A DNA stretch of 61,955 nt from CAZVEE01 sp964625525 (GTDB lineage: Bacteria > Pseudomonadota > Alphaproteobacteria > JAJFIK01), in the NCBI GenBank assembly GCA_964625525.1, contig CAZVEE010000011.1:1-61955 (forward strand), given 5' to 3'. How positions within the stretch are numbered: position 1 is the first letter of the stretch; every line of letters starts with the position of its first letter. The notes beneath the pieces are model-generated. The model was not told the DNA's origin, did not search any database, and saw only the letters and a program-made list of their open reading frames with translations. Position numbers and translations under genes: made by a program. Shown here piece by piece: positions 51,248 through 59,855 of the stretch.

Positions 51248-53629
51248 ATGTCTCTGGCGGATACGAAGAAATTGTGTCGTACCCTGCTGATCACTGCTTG
51301 TTGCGGTGCAGCACTGAACGGTCAGGCGCTGGCTGATCCGTATCGGGAGCGCGCGCGCGATCTGGTCGACCAAATGACGCTGGAAGAAAAGGCGGCATTG
51401 GCCTCGGGCCAGGATTTCTGGACCACCAAACCCATTGAGCGGCTAGGCATTCCCTCCATCTGGTTGGCTGATGGCCCGCATGGCTTGCGCAAAGCGCCGA
51501 CCTCCGAGGCGGCTGGTGTCGGCACCAGCCTGCCAGCCACCAGTTTCCCCACGGCGTCCGCACTGGCGTCATCTTGGGATACCGCGCTGATCGGCGAGGT
51601 GGGCCGCGTTCTGGGCCGCGAAGCGCAGGCGCAAGGCGTGCATGTGCTGTTGGGGCCCGGGGCGAATATCAAGCGCTCTCCCCTCGGTGGACGGAATTTT
51701 GAATATTTCTCCGAGGATCCCGTTTTATCGGGTGCTATGGCCAGCGCATTCATCAACGGCGTCCAGAGCGAAGGGGTTGGCACGTCGCTCAAACATTATG
51801 CGGTCAACAACCAGGAGACCGCGCGGATGTATATTGATGTCCAGGTGGGTGAGCGAGCCTTGCGGGAAATCTATCTGGCGGGTTTTGAAGAGGCGGTGAA
51901 GACGTCTCAGCCCTGGACCATCATGGCGTCCTATAACCGGGTGAGTGGCACTTACGTCTCCGAACACCAGCGGCTGCTCTACGATATTCTGAAGGCGGAA
52001 TGGGGCTATGAGGGTCTCGTGGTGTCCGACTGGGGTGCGGTGACGAACCGGGTGCCCGGGCTCGCGGCGGGTATGCATCTGGAAATGCCGGGCACGGGCG
52101 GCTATGGCGATAGCCTGATTATAGCGGCTGTTCGGGACGGCACCTTGGATGAAGCCCGCCTGGATGAGGTCACCACGGATACCCTGCGGGTCATCTTGAT
52201 GGCGAGTGAGCAGGCCAAAGGGCCTGGCAGCTTCGATCAGGATGCGCACCATGCCTTTGCCCGCAAAGTGGCTGGCGAGAGCATTGTGCTGCTGCGCAAT
52301 GAGGGTAATGCTCTCCCGCTCCAGGAGGCTCGCGACCGGCGGGTGGCGGTTATCGGCGGCTTTGCCAAGGCGCCGCGCTATCAAGGGGCGGGCAGCTCTC
52401 AGGTCGTACCCACACGGATCGATACGCCATGGGATGAACTCACCCGCATGGCTTCGGGCACTGAGTTCTCTTATGCGGATGGGTATACGCAAGACGGCGC
52501 CACATCCCAGGCCCTGATCGCGGATGCTGTCGCCAAGGCGCGCGGGGCCGATACGGCCATCGTGTTTGTGGGCCTGCCAGTGGCCATGGACGCGGAGGGG
52601 CGCGACCGTCCCGATATCACTCTGCCAGAAGGGCATGATGCGCTGGTCGCCGCTGTGGCGCAGGCCGCTGACCGGGTTGTTGTGGTGCTGATCAATGGCT
52701 CGGCCGTTGCCATGCCCTGGGCTCAGGATGTGGATGCGATTCTCGAAGCTTTCCTGCCGGGTCAGGCCGGCGGCGGGGCCGTGGCGGACATCCTGCTGGG
52801 GACTGTTAACCCGTCGGGTAAGCTGTCAGAGACCTTTCCGGTTCGCGTCAGCGATACGCCGAGCTATTACAGCTTCCCGGGCGACTACCGCACGGTCTCT
52901 TATGGCGAGGGCATTTTTGTGGGCTATCGCCATTACGATGCCAGCGCGATTGAGCCGTTATTTCCCTTCGGTCACGGTTTGTCCTACACCACGTTCCGCT
53001 ATGGCGATTTAAGCGTGACGCCCCAGGCCATTGGCGAAAACGACCCGGTAACGGTCAGCTTTACGGTCACCAATACCGGGTCCCGCGCCGGCCGCGAAGT
53101 GGCGCAGATCTATGTGCGTGATCGTGAGGCCTCCGTACTCCGTCCGGTCCGTGAGCTGAAGGATTTCACCAAAGTCGCTCTGGAGCCCGGCGAGAGCACG
53201 CGGATCACTTTGGAGCTGGAACGGCGCGACTTCGCTTTCTTCCATGAAGGCGCGGGTCGTTGGGTCGTGGAGCCGGGTGCGTTCGATATCGAGGTCGGTG
53301 CGTCCTCGCGCGATATTCGCCTCACCGGGTCGGTGAGCGTGACGGAAGCGGAAGTGCCGCGCCTGCGCTATGACCGGCTCAGCCCTATCATCGATGTGCT
53401 CCAAACGCCGCAGGGACGCGAGGCCATGGCTCCGGTCATCATGGCGGCTTTCGGCGTGACGCCGGAGGAGATGCTGAGCGACGAGCCCGATAATCCGATC
53501 GTGCTCTATCTGGCCCATGTGCCGATCATCAAGCTGGTGAACTGGTCGCAAGGCCAGGTCAGCGCAGAGATGATCGACGCGCTCGTGGCACAACTCAACG
53601 GTGTGGGCGCAGTCATCGAAGAGCGCTGA
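51248..53629 (+). CDS. Exported glycoside hydrolase family 3 (beta-glucosidase-like)
   Basis: A 793-residue GH3 enzyme with a signal peptide (LLITACCGAALNGQALA). The catalytic nucleophile is Asp261 (GLVVSDWGAV), with LKHYAVNNQE at 181-190 and NFEYFSEDP in the first barrel domain. The second domain and a fibronectin-III-like domain (LFPFGHGLSYTTFRY onward, to about residue 695) follow. About 95 further residues (LRYDRLSPIIDVLQTPQGREA...) form a C-terminal helical extension seen in only some GH3 proteins. ATG after GAGAGGGAAG. It is transcribed divergently from the TonB receptor-sulfatase operon and probably trims the same glycan in the periplasm. Confidence 0.93.
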   Translation: MSLADTKKLCRTLLITACCGAALNGQALADPYRERARDLVDQMTLEEKAALASGQDFWTTKPIERLGIPSIWLADGPHGLRKAPTSEAAGVGTSLPATSFPTASALASSWDTALIGEVGRVLGREAQAQGVHVLLGPGANIKRSPLGGRNFEYFSEDPVLSGAMASAFINGVQSEGVGTSLKHYAVNNQETARMYIDVQVGERALREIYLAGFEEAVKTSQPWTIMASYNRVSGTYVSEHQRLLYDILKAEWGYEGLVVSDWGAVTNRVPGLAAGMHLEMPGTGGYGDSLIIAAVRDGTLDEARLDEVTTDTLRVILMASEQAKGPGSFDQDAHHAFARKVAGESIVLLRNEGNALPLQEARDRRVAVIGGFAKAPRYQGAGSSQVVPTRIDTPWDELTRMASGTEFSYADGYTQDGATSQALIADAVAKARGADTAIVFVGLPVAMDAEGRDRPDITLPEGHDALVAAVAQAADRVVVVLINGSAVAMPWAQDVDAILEAFLPGQAGGGAVADILLGTVNPSGKLSETFPVRVSDTPSYYSFPGDYRTVSYGEGIFVGYRHYDASAIEPLFPFGHGLSYTTFRYGDLSVTPQAIGENDPVTVSFTVTNTGSRAGREVAQIYVRDREASVLRPVRELKDFTKVALEPGESTRITLELERRDFAFFHEGAGRWVVEPGAFDIEVGASSRDIRLTGSVSVTEAEVPRLRYDRLSPIIDVLQTPQGREAMAPVIMAAFGVTPEEMLSDEPDNPIVLYLAHVPIIKLVNWSQGQVSAEMIDALVAQLNGVGAVIEER

Positions 53630-53667
53630 ATTGCAATCTCCCCTATCTGCGGTAATCTAGAGATCGC

Positions 53668-53693
53668 GGGGCGCCCAGCCGGGTGCCCCATTT
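53668..53693 (+). terminator. Hairpin terminator after the exported GH3 gene
   Basis: Stem GGGGCGCCC / GGGTGCCCC with one G-T pair and an AGCC loop, followed by ATTT. It lies 38 nt after the GH3 stop and before the TetR start. The T run is short. Confidence 0.55.
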
Positions 53694-53745
53694 GCACACC
53701 CGCTGCAGGCGGTATCACCCGATTGTTTGCGTGAGCAGGAGATCC

Positions 53746-54375
53746 ATGAGCGCTTCAGCCCGCCGCCAGACTCACATGAAAGGCGCCGCCACCCGCCAGC
53801 GACTGCTGGAGGCGGCGGTCACGTGTCTTTGGAAATACGGGTATGCCGGGACCACGCTGACATCGGTGGCGCGGGAAGCGGGGATGAGCCGGGGCCCCCA
53901 GCAGTATTACTTCCCGACGCGGGTCGATCTCATGGTGGGGGTCTGGGATTATGTCTCCACCCAGATGGAACTGCACTACAGCGTTATGGGCCATCCGTCC
54001 TTAAGCCGGCAGGAAAAGCTGCAGGCGACCGTGGAGGCCGCGATCGAATGGGCCGGTTCCAAGGCTCATATTGCCGAGTTGGAATTGAAGCTTGCGACGC
54101 GCGGTGATCCCGATCTGCGCGCGGTCTTGCAGGACTTGATCAATGCGCGCGAAAGCGCCACGGATGCGGTCTGGTCCCGCTTTTTCGGCGAGCCGGATGT
54201 GGCCGAGGCTGATCTGACGGCGCGCCGTTATGCGATTGTCGGCATGATCCACGGCCTCGCGATCGAGCGGATTTCCGGTCGGCCTCAGGCGCTCCTGACT
54301 CGGATGGAACAAGAATTACGCCAGATGGCTCAGACGGCGCTCTCGCGCCGCCCGAAAACACGCCAATCCAACTGA
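53746..54375 (+). CDS. TetR-family transcriptional regulator
   Basis: A 209-residue regulator. The TetR helix-turn-helix is at about residues 15-62 (TRQRLLEAAVTCLWKYGYAGTTLTSVAREAGMSRGPQQYYFPTRVDLM), followed by a helical ligand domain (YSVMGHPSLSRQEKLQATVEAAIEWAG, RRYAIVGMIHGLAIERISG). The ATG at 53746 has AGGAGATCC immediately upstream; the in-frame start at 53683 lacks a ribosome site and overlaps the terminator hairpin. It lies downstream of the exported GH3 gene and convergent with the subtilase gene. It may regulate the GH3/TonB receptor locus; the ligand is unknown. Confidence 0.89.
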   Translation: MSASARRQTHMKGAATRQRLLEAAVTCLWKYGYAGTTLTSVAREAGMSRGPQQYYFPTRVDLMVGVWDYVSTQMELHYSVMGHPSLSRQEKLQATVEAAIEWAGSKAHIAELELKLATRGDPDLRAVLQDLINARESATDAVWSRFFGEPDVAEADLTARRYAIVGMIHGLAIERISGRPQALLTRMEQELRQMAQTALSRRPKTRQSN

Positions 54376-54387
54376 CCGCCACGGCAC

Positions 54388-55923
54388 TTAGGCCGAGGGT
54401 GGCGTCTCCAGCACTGCGAAATCCACCGCCCGGCGGACATTCACCCGGCCGTGCCCCATCTGGTCGTTCCGTTGGCCGTCATAAGGCTCCGCACCCACTT
54501 TGTCGGCAGTCGCGCGAATAATGTCCATGACTTGGGCTTGTGTCAGTGTCGGGCGGGCCGACAGCACCAGCGCACAGGCCCCGGCCACTATGGGCGTGGC
54601 CGAAGAGGTGCCGTTGAAATTTGTGTAATCGCCCTCGGCGTAACCGTCATTGCCCAGAATATCGGTTGTCAGATTATGAACGCCGGGGGCCGCCACATCC
54701 ACTTGCGGCCCGAAATTAGACCCCCACCAGGTTTCGCCGTCCTGGCTGGTCTTGGTTTTGAACTCGTCATATTCGTTGCTGGCCGACACTGTCAGCACCT
54801 CAGGGACATTGCCGGGAAAGGAGACTGGCCCGCTTTCATTGCCCGCCGCTACGACGACAACACAGCCCAGGCCGCCGCGTCCTTGTGCGCGGGCCCGGGC
54901 GAAGGCATTTACGATGGGTTGAGAATACGCCCCGCCGCCCCAGCTGTTGCTCAACACATCCGCCCCGTTTTGCCAACTCCAATCGATGGCACTGCGGATC
55001 CAGCTATCGGTCGTGGTCCAGTTCGCCCCTTTGAACTGGGAGAAGGCAATGCGCACGGCCTGGATGGAGCAACCGCCGGCAATGCCCATAATGCCTTGCG
55101 CATTGTCGTGAATGGCCGCCGCGAGGCCCGCACAGGCGGTGCCATGGGCATCCCAGGGCATCGGCTCCTGCCATTCGTCCCGGTCCACCCCATCATAAGC
55201 ACCCGTGATGGCTGCGGCCAGATCCGGGTGATCCGTATCCACCCCTTCATCGAGAATGGCAATGGTAATCTCCGGCTGGCCGGTTTGTTTACGCCATGCC
55301 GCGATGGCCTCAGTGATGGCGATGGCATATTGCCGATCGCGCAGCGGGTCTCCGGCGGCAGGGGCCGGTTGGGTCTCGCCGGGTCCTGGCGGCTGGGTCG
55401 GCACGTGGCGGCCCATGGTCACGAAATCCGGTTGCGCGTAATCGATGCCGGGTTCTGCCGACAGTTGACGCGCGACTTCGAACGGGTCATCCGTTGGCTG
55501 AAGGCGCAGGAGATACTCTCCCTCGCCATAACGGTCCATAATCGTCGCCCCATAGCGGGCAGCCAGCGCGGCACCGTCTATGGTCGAGCCGGTGATGCCG
55601 ATGGCCACCCGGTCGGTGGCCACCATGCGCCGGGCGCCCATGCGGAACACCGGGGCCACTCGCGTCACCGCCTCTATGGCCCGCAGGCGCTCGCCGGTTG
55701 CCATGAGCGGTGCGGTGCTTTCCAGCGTCGCATCGCCCAGCGGCAGGATGGTGAAGGATTCCTCTGGCACTTCCACCCGTTGGCGGAACGACCCCAGGGC
55801 GCAGTCCCGGCAAATCCGCTGACGCACGGAATGGGGGGCCGGTTCGGTGAAGCGTACAGCCACCACGCTGGGGTCGATATCCAGCGTGATGGTCTGCCCG
55901 TGGATCGTATATTCGTGATGCAT
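54388..55923 (-). CDS. Subtilisin-like serine protease (S8), no signal peptide
   Basis: A 511-residue subtilase. The catalytic triad is complete: Asp225 (IAILDEGVDTDHPDL), His260 (DAHGTACAGL) and Ser440 (NGTSSATPIVAGACALVL), with oxyanion Asn362 (VAAGNESGP). An N-terminal region of about 190 residues precedes the catalytic domain; part of it resembles an inhibitor-like propeptide (GEYLLRLQPTDDPFEVARQLSAEPGIDYAQPDFV). It carries a CRDC cysteine pair (Cys38, Cys41). I see no signal peptide at the chosen ATG, nor at an in-frame start 33 nt upstream, so a cytoplasmic protease or unusual export is implied. Confidence 0.9.
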   Translation of the reverse strand: MHHEYTIHGQTITLDIDPSVVAVRFTEPAPHSVRQRICRDCALGSFRQRVEVPEESFTILPLGDATLESTAPLMATGERLRAIEAVTRVAPVFRMGARRMVATDRVAIGITGSTIDGAALAARYGATIMDRYGEGEYLLRLQPTDDPFEVARQLSAEPGIDYAQPDFVTMGRHVPTQPPGPGETQPAPAAGDPLRDRQYAIAITEAIAAWRKQTGQPEITIAILDEGVDTDHPDLAAAITGAYDGVDRDEWQEPMPWDAHGTACAGLAAAIHDNAQGIMGIAGGCSIQAVRIAFSQFKGANWTTTDSWIRSAIDWSWQNGADVLSNSWGGGAYSQPIVNAFARARAQGRGGLGCVVVVAAGNESGPVSFPGNVPEVLTVSASNEYDEFKTKTSQDGETWWGSNFGPQVDVAAPGVHNLTTDILGNDGYAEGDYTNFNGTSSATPIVAGACALVLSARPTLTQAQVMDIIRATADKVGAEPYDGQRNDQMGHGRVNVRRAVDFAVLETPPSA

Positions 55924-56017
55924 GTTGGCCTCGCGCGGCTGTCCCTGAGCTCCCAAAGGTATTGTGGGTTATACCCCCAAGCTGAGGCAAGCCTCGCGTC
56001 ACCCGCTAGGGATGTTG

Positions 56018-58366
56018 TCAGGGCCGCAACTCCATGACAAAGGGGAAAGCCTCCACAATGGCCTCCTGGCTCAGCGGCATCTGGATATACTCCCCCGCCT
56101 GCCACATCTCCGCCTGATCGGCGAAAGTGGACGAGTTAAGCCAGCCATCCTGTCCACCCGCCAGCAGGAAGTAATTCCCATCCGGATCGCTCATGTCCGA
56201 AATATGCCGCCCTTGTGAACCGTAGGTGGCGTTATGGCGCTCGGTCGTCGGCTGATGCGACGTTTTCATCAGCGTTTCGGAACTCCCGCCGGCTGGCAGG
56301 TCCACCGACGGGAAGCGATCGCCCACCAACGGCAGGATCGCCAGCGGATGGTTGAGCCGCAACCGGTGCATGGCGCCCCAACTGGCGTAGGTGTCGAGGG
56401 CCTCCGCCGCCACCGACAGCGACGCGCGCGCTGCCTCCGTGACCGTCGCATCATCAACCTCCGCCAGGGCATCGATCATCACCCGGCGGAAGCGTTGAGC
56501 CTCTAAGCGCTCCGGTGGTGTCTCAACATTGGCGGCGGGCAGGATCACGGCGCCTAAGTCGCTGACGAACGCTTCAAAGGCCACCGGTGCCACGGCGTCG
56601 CGCTCGTACAGACCGTTCCATTCGCGTATCAACGTCCAGGCCCGAGTGGCATCGCCACCAAGCTCCTCCCCGAACCCGGCGCCAAGCCGTGCAACCAGCA
56701 CATTGCGCAGGTCAAGAGCCGCCTGGGCAAAAGTGTCCTGTTGCAGCTTCTCCAGATCCCGCATGGTCACGGGGTCGTCCGTTGTCAGAAGGTCAGTGGC
56801 ACGCAGGAATCGATCTGGAGGGCTGAAGAAATATCCCACCGGGACGTCTTCAGCCACTGTGGGACGATTGTTGGAGGAGGCGAAGAAGCCGCTTTCGGGG
56901 GTCCGTCCTGCGGGCAGGGTGCGGGAATCGGCAAAAGCAGCCCAGTCCCGGTCCGCCTGGGCCGGCGTGATAACCAGGTCGCGCAAGCGTGGATCGGCAC
57001 GGCGGGGCAGGCGGGTCGCCAGAATATGGCCGATCTCGCCATTGACATCCGCATACAGCATGTTCTGCCCAGGCAGGGAGAAGCTGCCAAAGGCCTCACG
57101 GAAGCCTTCGAAATCCCGTACAGTCAGGATTTTCAGCATACTGGTGAATTCATCACTCGCGTCATGGGCGGTCCAGCGCAGGGCCCACTGATCGCCTTGC
57201 GTTGCGCCGAATGCCTCCCGGATCACCTCCACATCCGTCACGACCGGGCCATAGGCGGTGACGCGGTTCTCTGCCGTTTCATCGAACCAGGCCCGCACAG
57301 TGATGTCGTGACGTTCCGTGGTGAACGCCTCCGGGTCAAGAGTTGAAACATCAACCAAGTCGCTGCTGGCGGCGCGCAGATTGGTACCGCCCCAGGCGAT
57401 GTAGGGCGTGCGTCCCAAGGCGAAGATGGGCAAGCCCGGCGCCATCATGCCGACCACGTCCTTATCCGGGGTCTTCAGTCCGGCAAGCAACCACACATTC
57501 GGAAGGATAAAGCCCAAATGGGGGTCAGACGCGATCATGGCCGAGCCAGTGGCGCTGCGTGCGCCTGCGACGACCATGCTGTTACTGCCCACCCGGTTCA
57601 CGGCCTCGATCCAGGCGGCGAGGCGATGATCCGTGTTGCCGGCTTTGGCGTCTCGGGCCGCGTTGTCGGCTCCGGTGTTCGATGGGCCTGCGCCGCCGAA
57701 ACTGACCGGATCGGTGAACGACGGCTCGATGGCCTTGGCCAGCTCGTCCTCCCAGCCGTCTTGCCCCCGCGAAGGCAGCAGGCGCAACCAGTCGCCCCAG
57801 TTCACATCGATGGAGCCCAGCCGCCCGATGGCCACCAGATCTTCCGGGCGCCACGGTTCTGCTTCCAGGCGCAGGGCCCGCACTTCATAAGGCAACTCCG
57901 CCACCTGCGCGCGATAGTCATTGAGGCCCTGGCAGTAGCGTTCGACCCAGGCGCGCGTTGCCGCCGGCATCTGCGCCACGGACTCCGAGGCGGCGCGATA
58001 AAGGCCCACCGCGCGCACCGCACCGTCGATTTCAGCCGCGAACGGGCCGGCCATTTCCGCGATCCGCCCTTGGGCGATGCGGCGCAGCATTTCCATCTGC
58101 CCCAGCCGCAAATGCGCATGCACAAGGCCCAGTGCGTAGGCGGCGTCCTGATCGGACTGCGCAAAGATGTATGGCACCTGGTGGGCATTCCAGCGCACGG
58201 TGACGGGCCGCTCCAGCGCCAAACCGCTGGTCGGCATGGCCGCCAACCGGTCATCAAGGGTCGTAGGCTCGGGCAGCGGCGCATTGAGCAGCTGGCAGCC
58301 ACCCAAAACCATTGTCACCGCCACCACCGCCAATCGGAGCCAAGATCGTCCCCGTCTGCGTGCCAC
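56018..58366 (-). CDS. Penicillin acylase-family (S45) Ntn-hydrolase, lipoprotein
   Basis: A 782-residue N-terminal-nucleophile amidase precursor. The N-terminus has a lipobox (VLGGC, Cys24). The nucleophile is Ser261 in NRVGSNSMVVAGARS, which becomes the first residue of the beta chain after autocleavage; a small spacer precedes it. DPHLGFILPNVWLLAGL and GLPIFALGRTPYIAWGGTN are conserved. The family includes penicillin, cephalosporin and acyl-homoserine-lactone acylases, so the substrate cannot be named. The start is GTG with AGGAGGGTAGGACT upstream. It is divergent from the alkylsulfatase-type gene at 58536. Confidence 0.91.
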   Translation of the reverse strand: MARRRGRSWLRLAVVAVTMVLGGCQLLNAPLPEPTTLDDRLAAMPTSGLALERPVTVRWNAHQVPYIFAQSDQDAAYALGLVHAHLRLGQMEMLRRIAQGRIAEMAGPFAAEIDGAVRAVGLYRAASESVAQMPAATRAWVERYCQGLNDYRAQVAELPYEVRALRLEAEPWRPEDLVAIGRLGSIDVNWGDWLRLLPSRGQDGWEDELAKAIEPSFTDPVSFGGAGPSNTGADNAARDAKAGNTDHRLAAWIEAVNRVGSNSMVVAGARSATGSAMIASDPHLGFILPNVWLLAGLKTPDKDVVGMMAPGLPIFALGRTPYIAWGGTNLRAASSDLVDVSTLDPEAFTTERHDITVRAWFDETAENRVTAYGPVVTDVEVIREAFGATQGDQWALRWTAHDASDEFTSMLKILTVRDFEGFREAFGSFSLPGQNMLYADVNGEIGHILATRLPRRADPRLRDLVITPAQADRDWAAFADSRTLPAGRTPESGFFASSNNRPTVAEDVPVGYFFSPPDRFLRATDLLTTDDPVTMRDLEKLQQDTFAQAALDLRNVLVARLGAGFGEELGGDATRAWTLIREWNGLYERDAVAPVAFEAFVSDLGAVILPAANVETPPERLEAQRFRRVMIDALAEVDDATVTEAARASLSVAAEALDTYASWGAMHRLRLNHPLAILPLVGDRFPSVDLPAGGSSETLMKTSHQPTTERHNATYGSQGRHISDMSDPDGNYFLLAGGQDGWLNSSTFADQAEMWQAGEYIQMPLSQEAIVEAFPFVMELRP

Positions 58367-58535
58367 AGTCCTACCCTCCTGCTGTTGTCAACCAAGTCCC
58401 TCAGTCACGTAGATCACCAGGACAGGCCCGACCACCGCAAGTCTTAGTCGTCATGGGGTCGTGAGAACAGCCTGGGCAGGAGAGTTGGGCCCACGCTAGG
58501 CTGGGGGGCACCAAAAAGAACCGGGAGGACACAGC

Positions 58536-59846
58536 ATGGCGGATCTTCTGAGCCTGTCAGCGCGTTACATCGACGAGAACATCTACGAAGGGCCCCAGTC
58601 GGTGAACCGGATTTCCAGCGCGTTATCCGAGATTGGCGACCGGCTGGCGCTGATCGAAGCCTTTGCGCATATGGTTTGCATTGAGACCGATGACGGTCTG
58701 CTGCTGTTCGACACCAGCCTGCCACTCTACACTCCAAACAATCTGCGCGCTTTGCGCCGTTGGTCCGACGCGCCGGTGCACAGTGTGGTCTTTACTCACG
58801 GTCATTTTGATCATGTGGGGGGGATGGATCTGGTGCTGGAGGAGGCCCAGGCCCGGCGTGACCGGCGCCCGCGCATTATTGCCCAAGAGAATATCCATGC
58901 GCGCTTCGACCGTTACGATATGACCAACGGCTTCAATTACCTGATCAATCTGCGCCAGTTCTCACCGTCTGGTGCGGCCAAGATGGCGCTCGCCTCCGAT
59001 GATACGCCCATGCCACGCTTTGGCCCGGCCCATTGGGTGCGCCCGGACCTGACCTTCAGCGACCGCCTCCATATCTCCATAGGCGGGTTGAGCGTGCATC
59101 TGCGCCATGGCAAGGGCGAGACCGACGATCATCTGTGGGCCTGGATCCCCGAAAAGCAAGCTATCTGCTGTGGTGACTTTCTCATTTGGGCCTTCCCCAA
59201 TGCCGGCAATCCTCAGAAGGTGCAACGCTATCCCCTGGAATGGGCGAAAGCTTTACGGGAAATGGCGGCGCTGGAGCCGGAACTGCTGATCCCGACCCAT
59301 GGTCTGCCCATCGGTGGTGCCATCCGCATTCAAGAAGTGCTGCACACCACGGCTGGTGCGTTGGAGAGCCTCGTACAGCAATGCCTGGATCTGATGAATG
59401 CAGGGGCCGGGCTTGATGACCTGATTAATACGGTCCGTCTGCCGGCGGATATTCTGGAGCGGCCCTATCTGCGCCCCGTCTATGACGAGCCGGAATTCAT
59501 CGTCCACAATGTCTGGCGGCTCTATGGGGGCTGGTATGACGGCAATCCCGCTCACCTGAAACCAGCACCTCAGGCGGCATTGGCGGGGGAAGTGGCCGCA
59601 TTGGCCGGAGGCGTCGCTGCGCTCATCGCGCGTGCCACCGCGCTCTCCACTGCCGGAGACCACCGGCTTGCCTGTCACCTGATCGAAATGGCCACTCAGG
59701 CAGAGCCGACCAACGCGGCCGCGCACGAGGCCCGGGCAGCGATCTATCAAGCCCGGCGCAAGGATGAACTGTCTCTTATGGCCAAGGGCATCTACAAAGC
59801 CGCCGCGGAAGACTCCCTGGCAAAGCTGGGCAAGATGCCTTCCTGA
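58536..59846 (+). CDS. Metallo-beta-lactamase-fold hydrolase, alkylsulfatase type
   Basis: A 436-residue zinc hydrolase. The MBL motif THGHFDH gives His88, His90, Asp92 and His93; further ligands appear in LRHGKGETDDHLWAW and PTHGLPIGG. The C-terminal region (FIVHNVWRLYGGWYDGNPAHLKP) is the dimerisation segment of class-III alkylsulfatases such as SdsA1, and a helical tail follows (LACHLIEMATQAEPTNAAAHEARAAIYQARRKDEL). It should hydrolyse alkyl sulfates or related esters. No signal peptide is evident, whereas SdsA1 is exported and much longer (about 650 residues). ATG after GGGAGGACACAGC. Confidence 0.87.
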   Translation: MADLLSLSARYIDENIYEGPQSVNRISSALSEIGDRLALIEAFAHMVCIETDDGLLLFDTSLPLYTPNNLRALRRWSDAPVHSVVFTHGHFDHVGGMDLVLEEAQARRDRRPRIIAQENIHARFDRYDMTNGFNYLINLRQFSPSGAAKMALASDDTPMPRFGPAHWVRPDLTFSDRLHISIGGLSVHLRHGKGETDDHLWAWIPEKQAICCGDFLIWAFPNAGNPQKVQRYPLEWAKALREMAALEPELLIPTHGLPIGGAIRIQEVLHTTAGALESLVQQCLDLMNAGAGLDDLINTVRLPADILERPYLRPVYDEPEFIVHNVWRLYGGWYDGNPAHLKPAPQAALAGEVAALAGGVAALIARATALSTAGDHRLACHLIEMATQAEPTNAAAHEARAAIYQARRKDELSLMAKGIYKAAAEDSLAKLGKMPS

Positions 59847-59855
59847 GCGCGCGGG

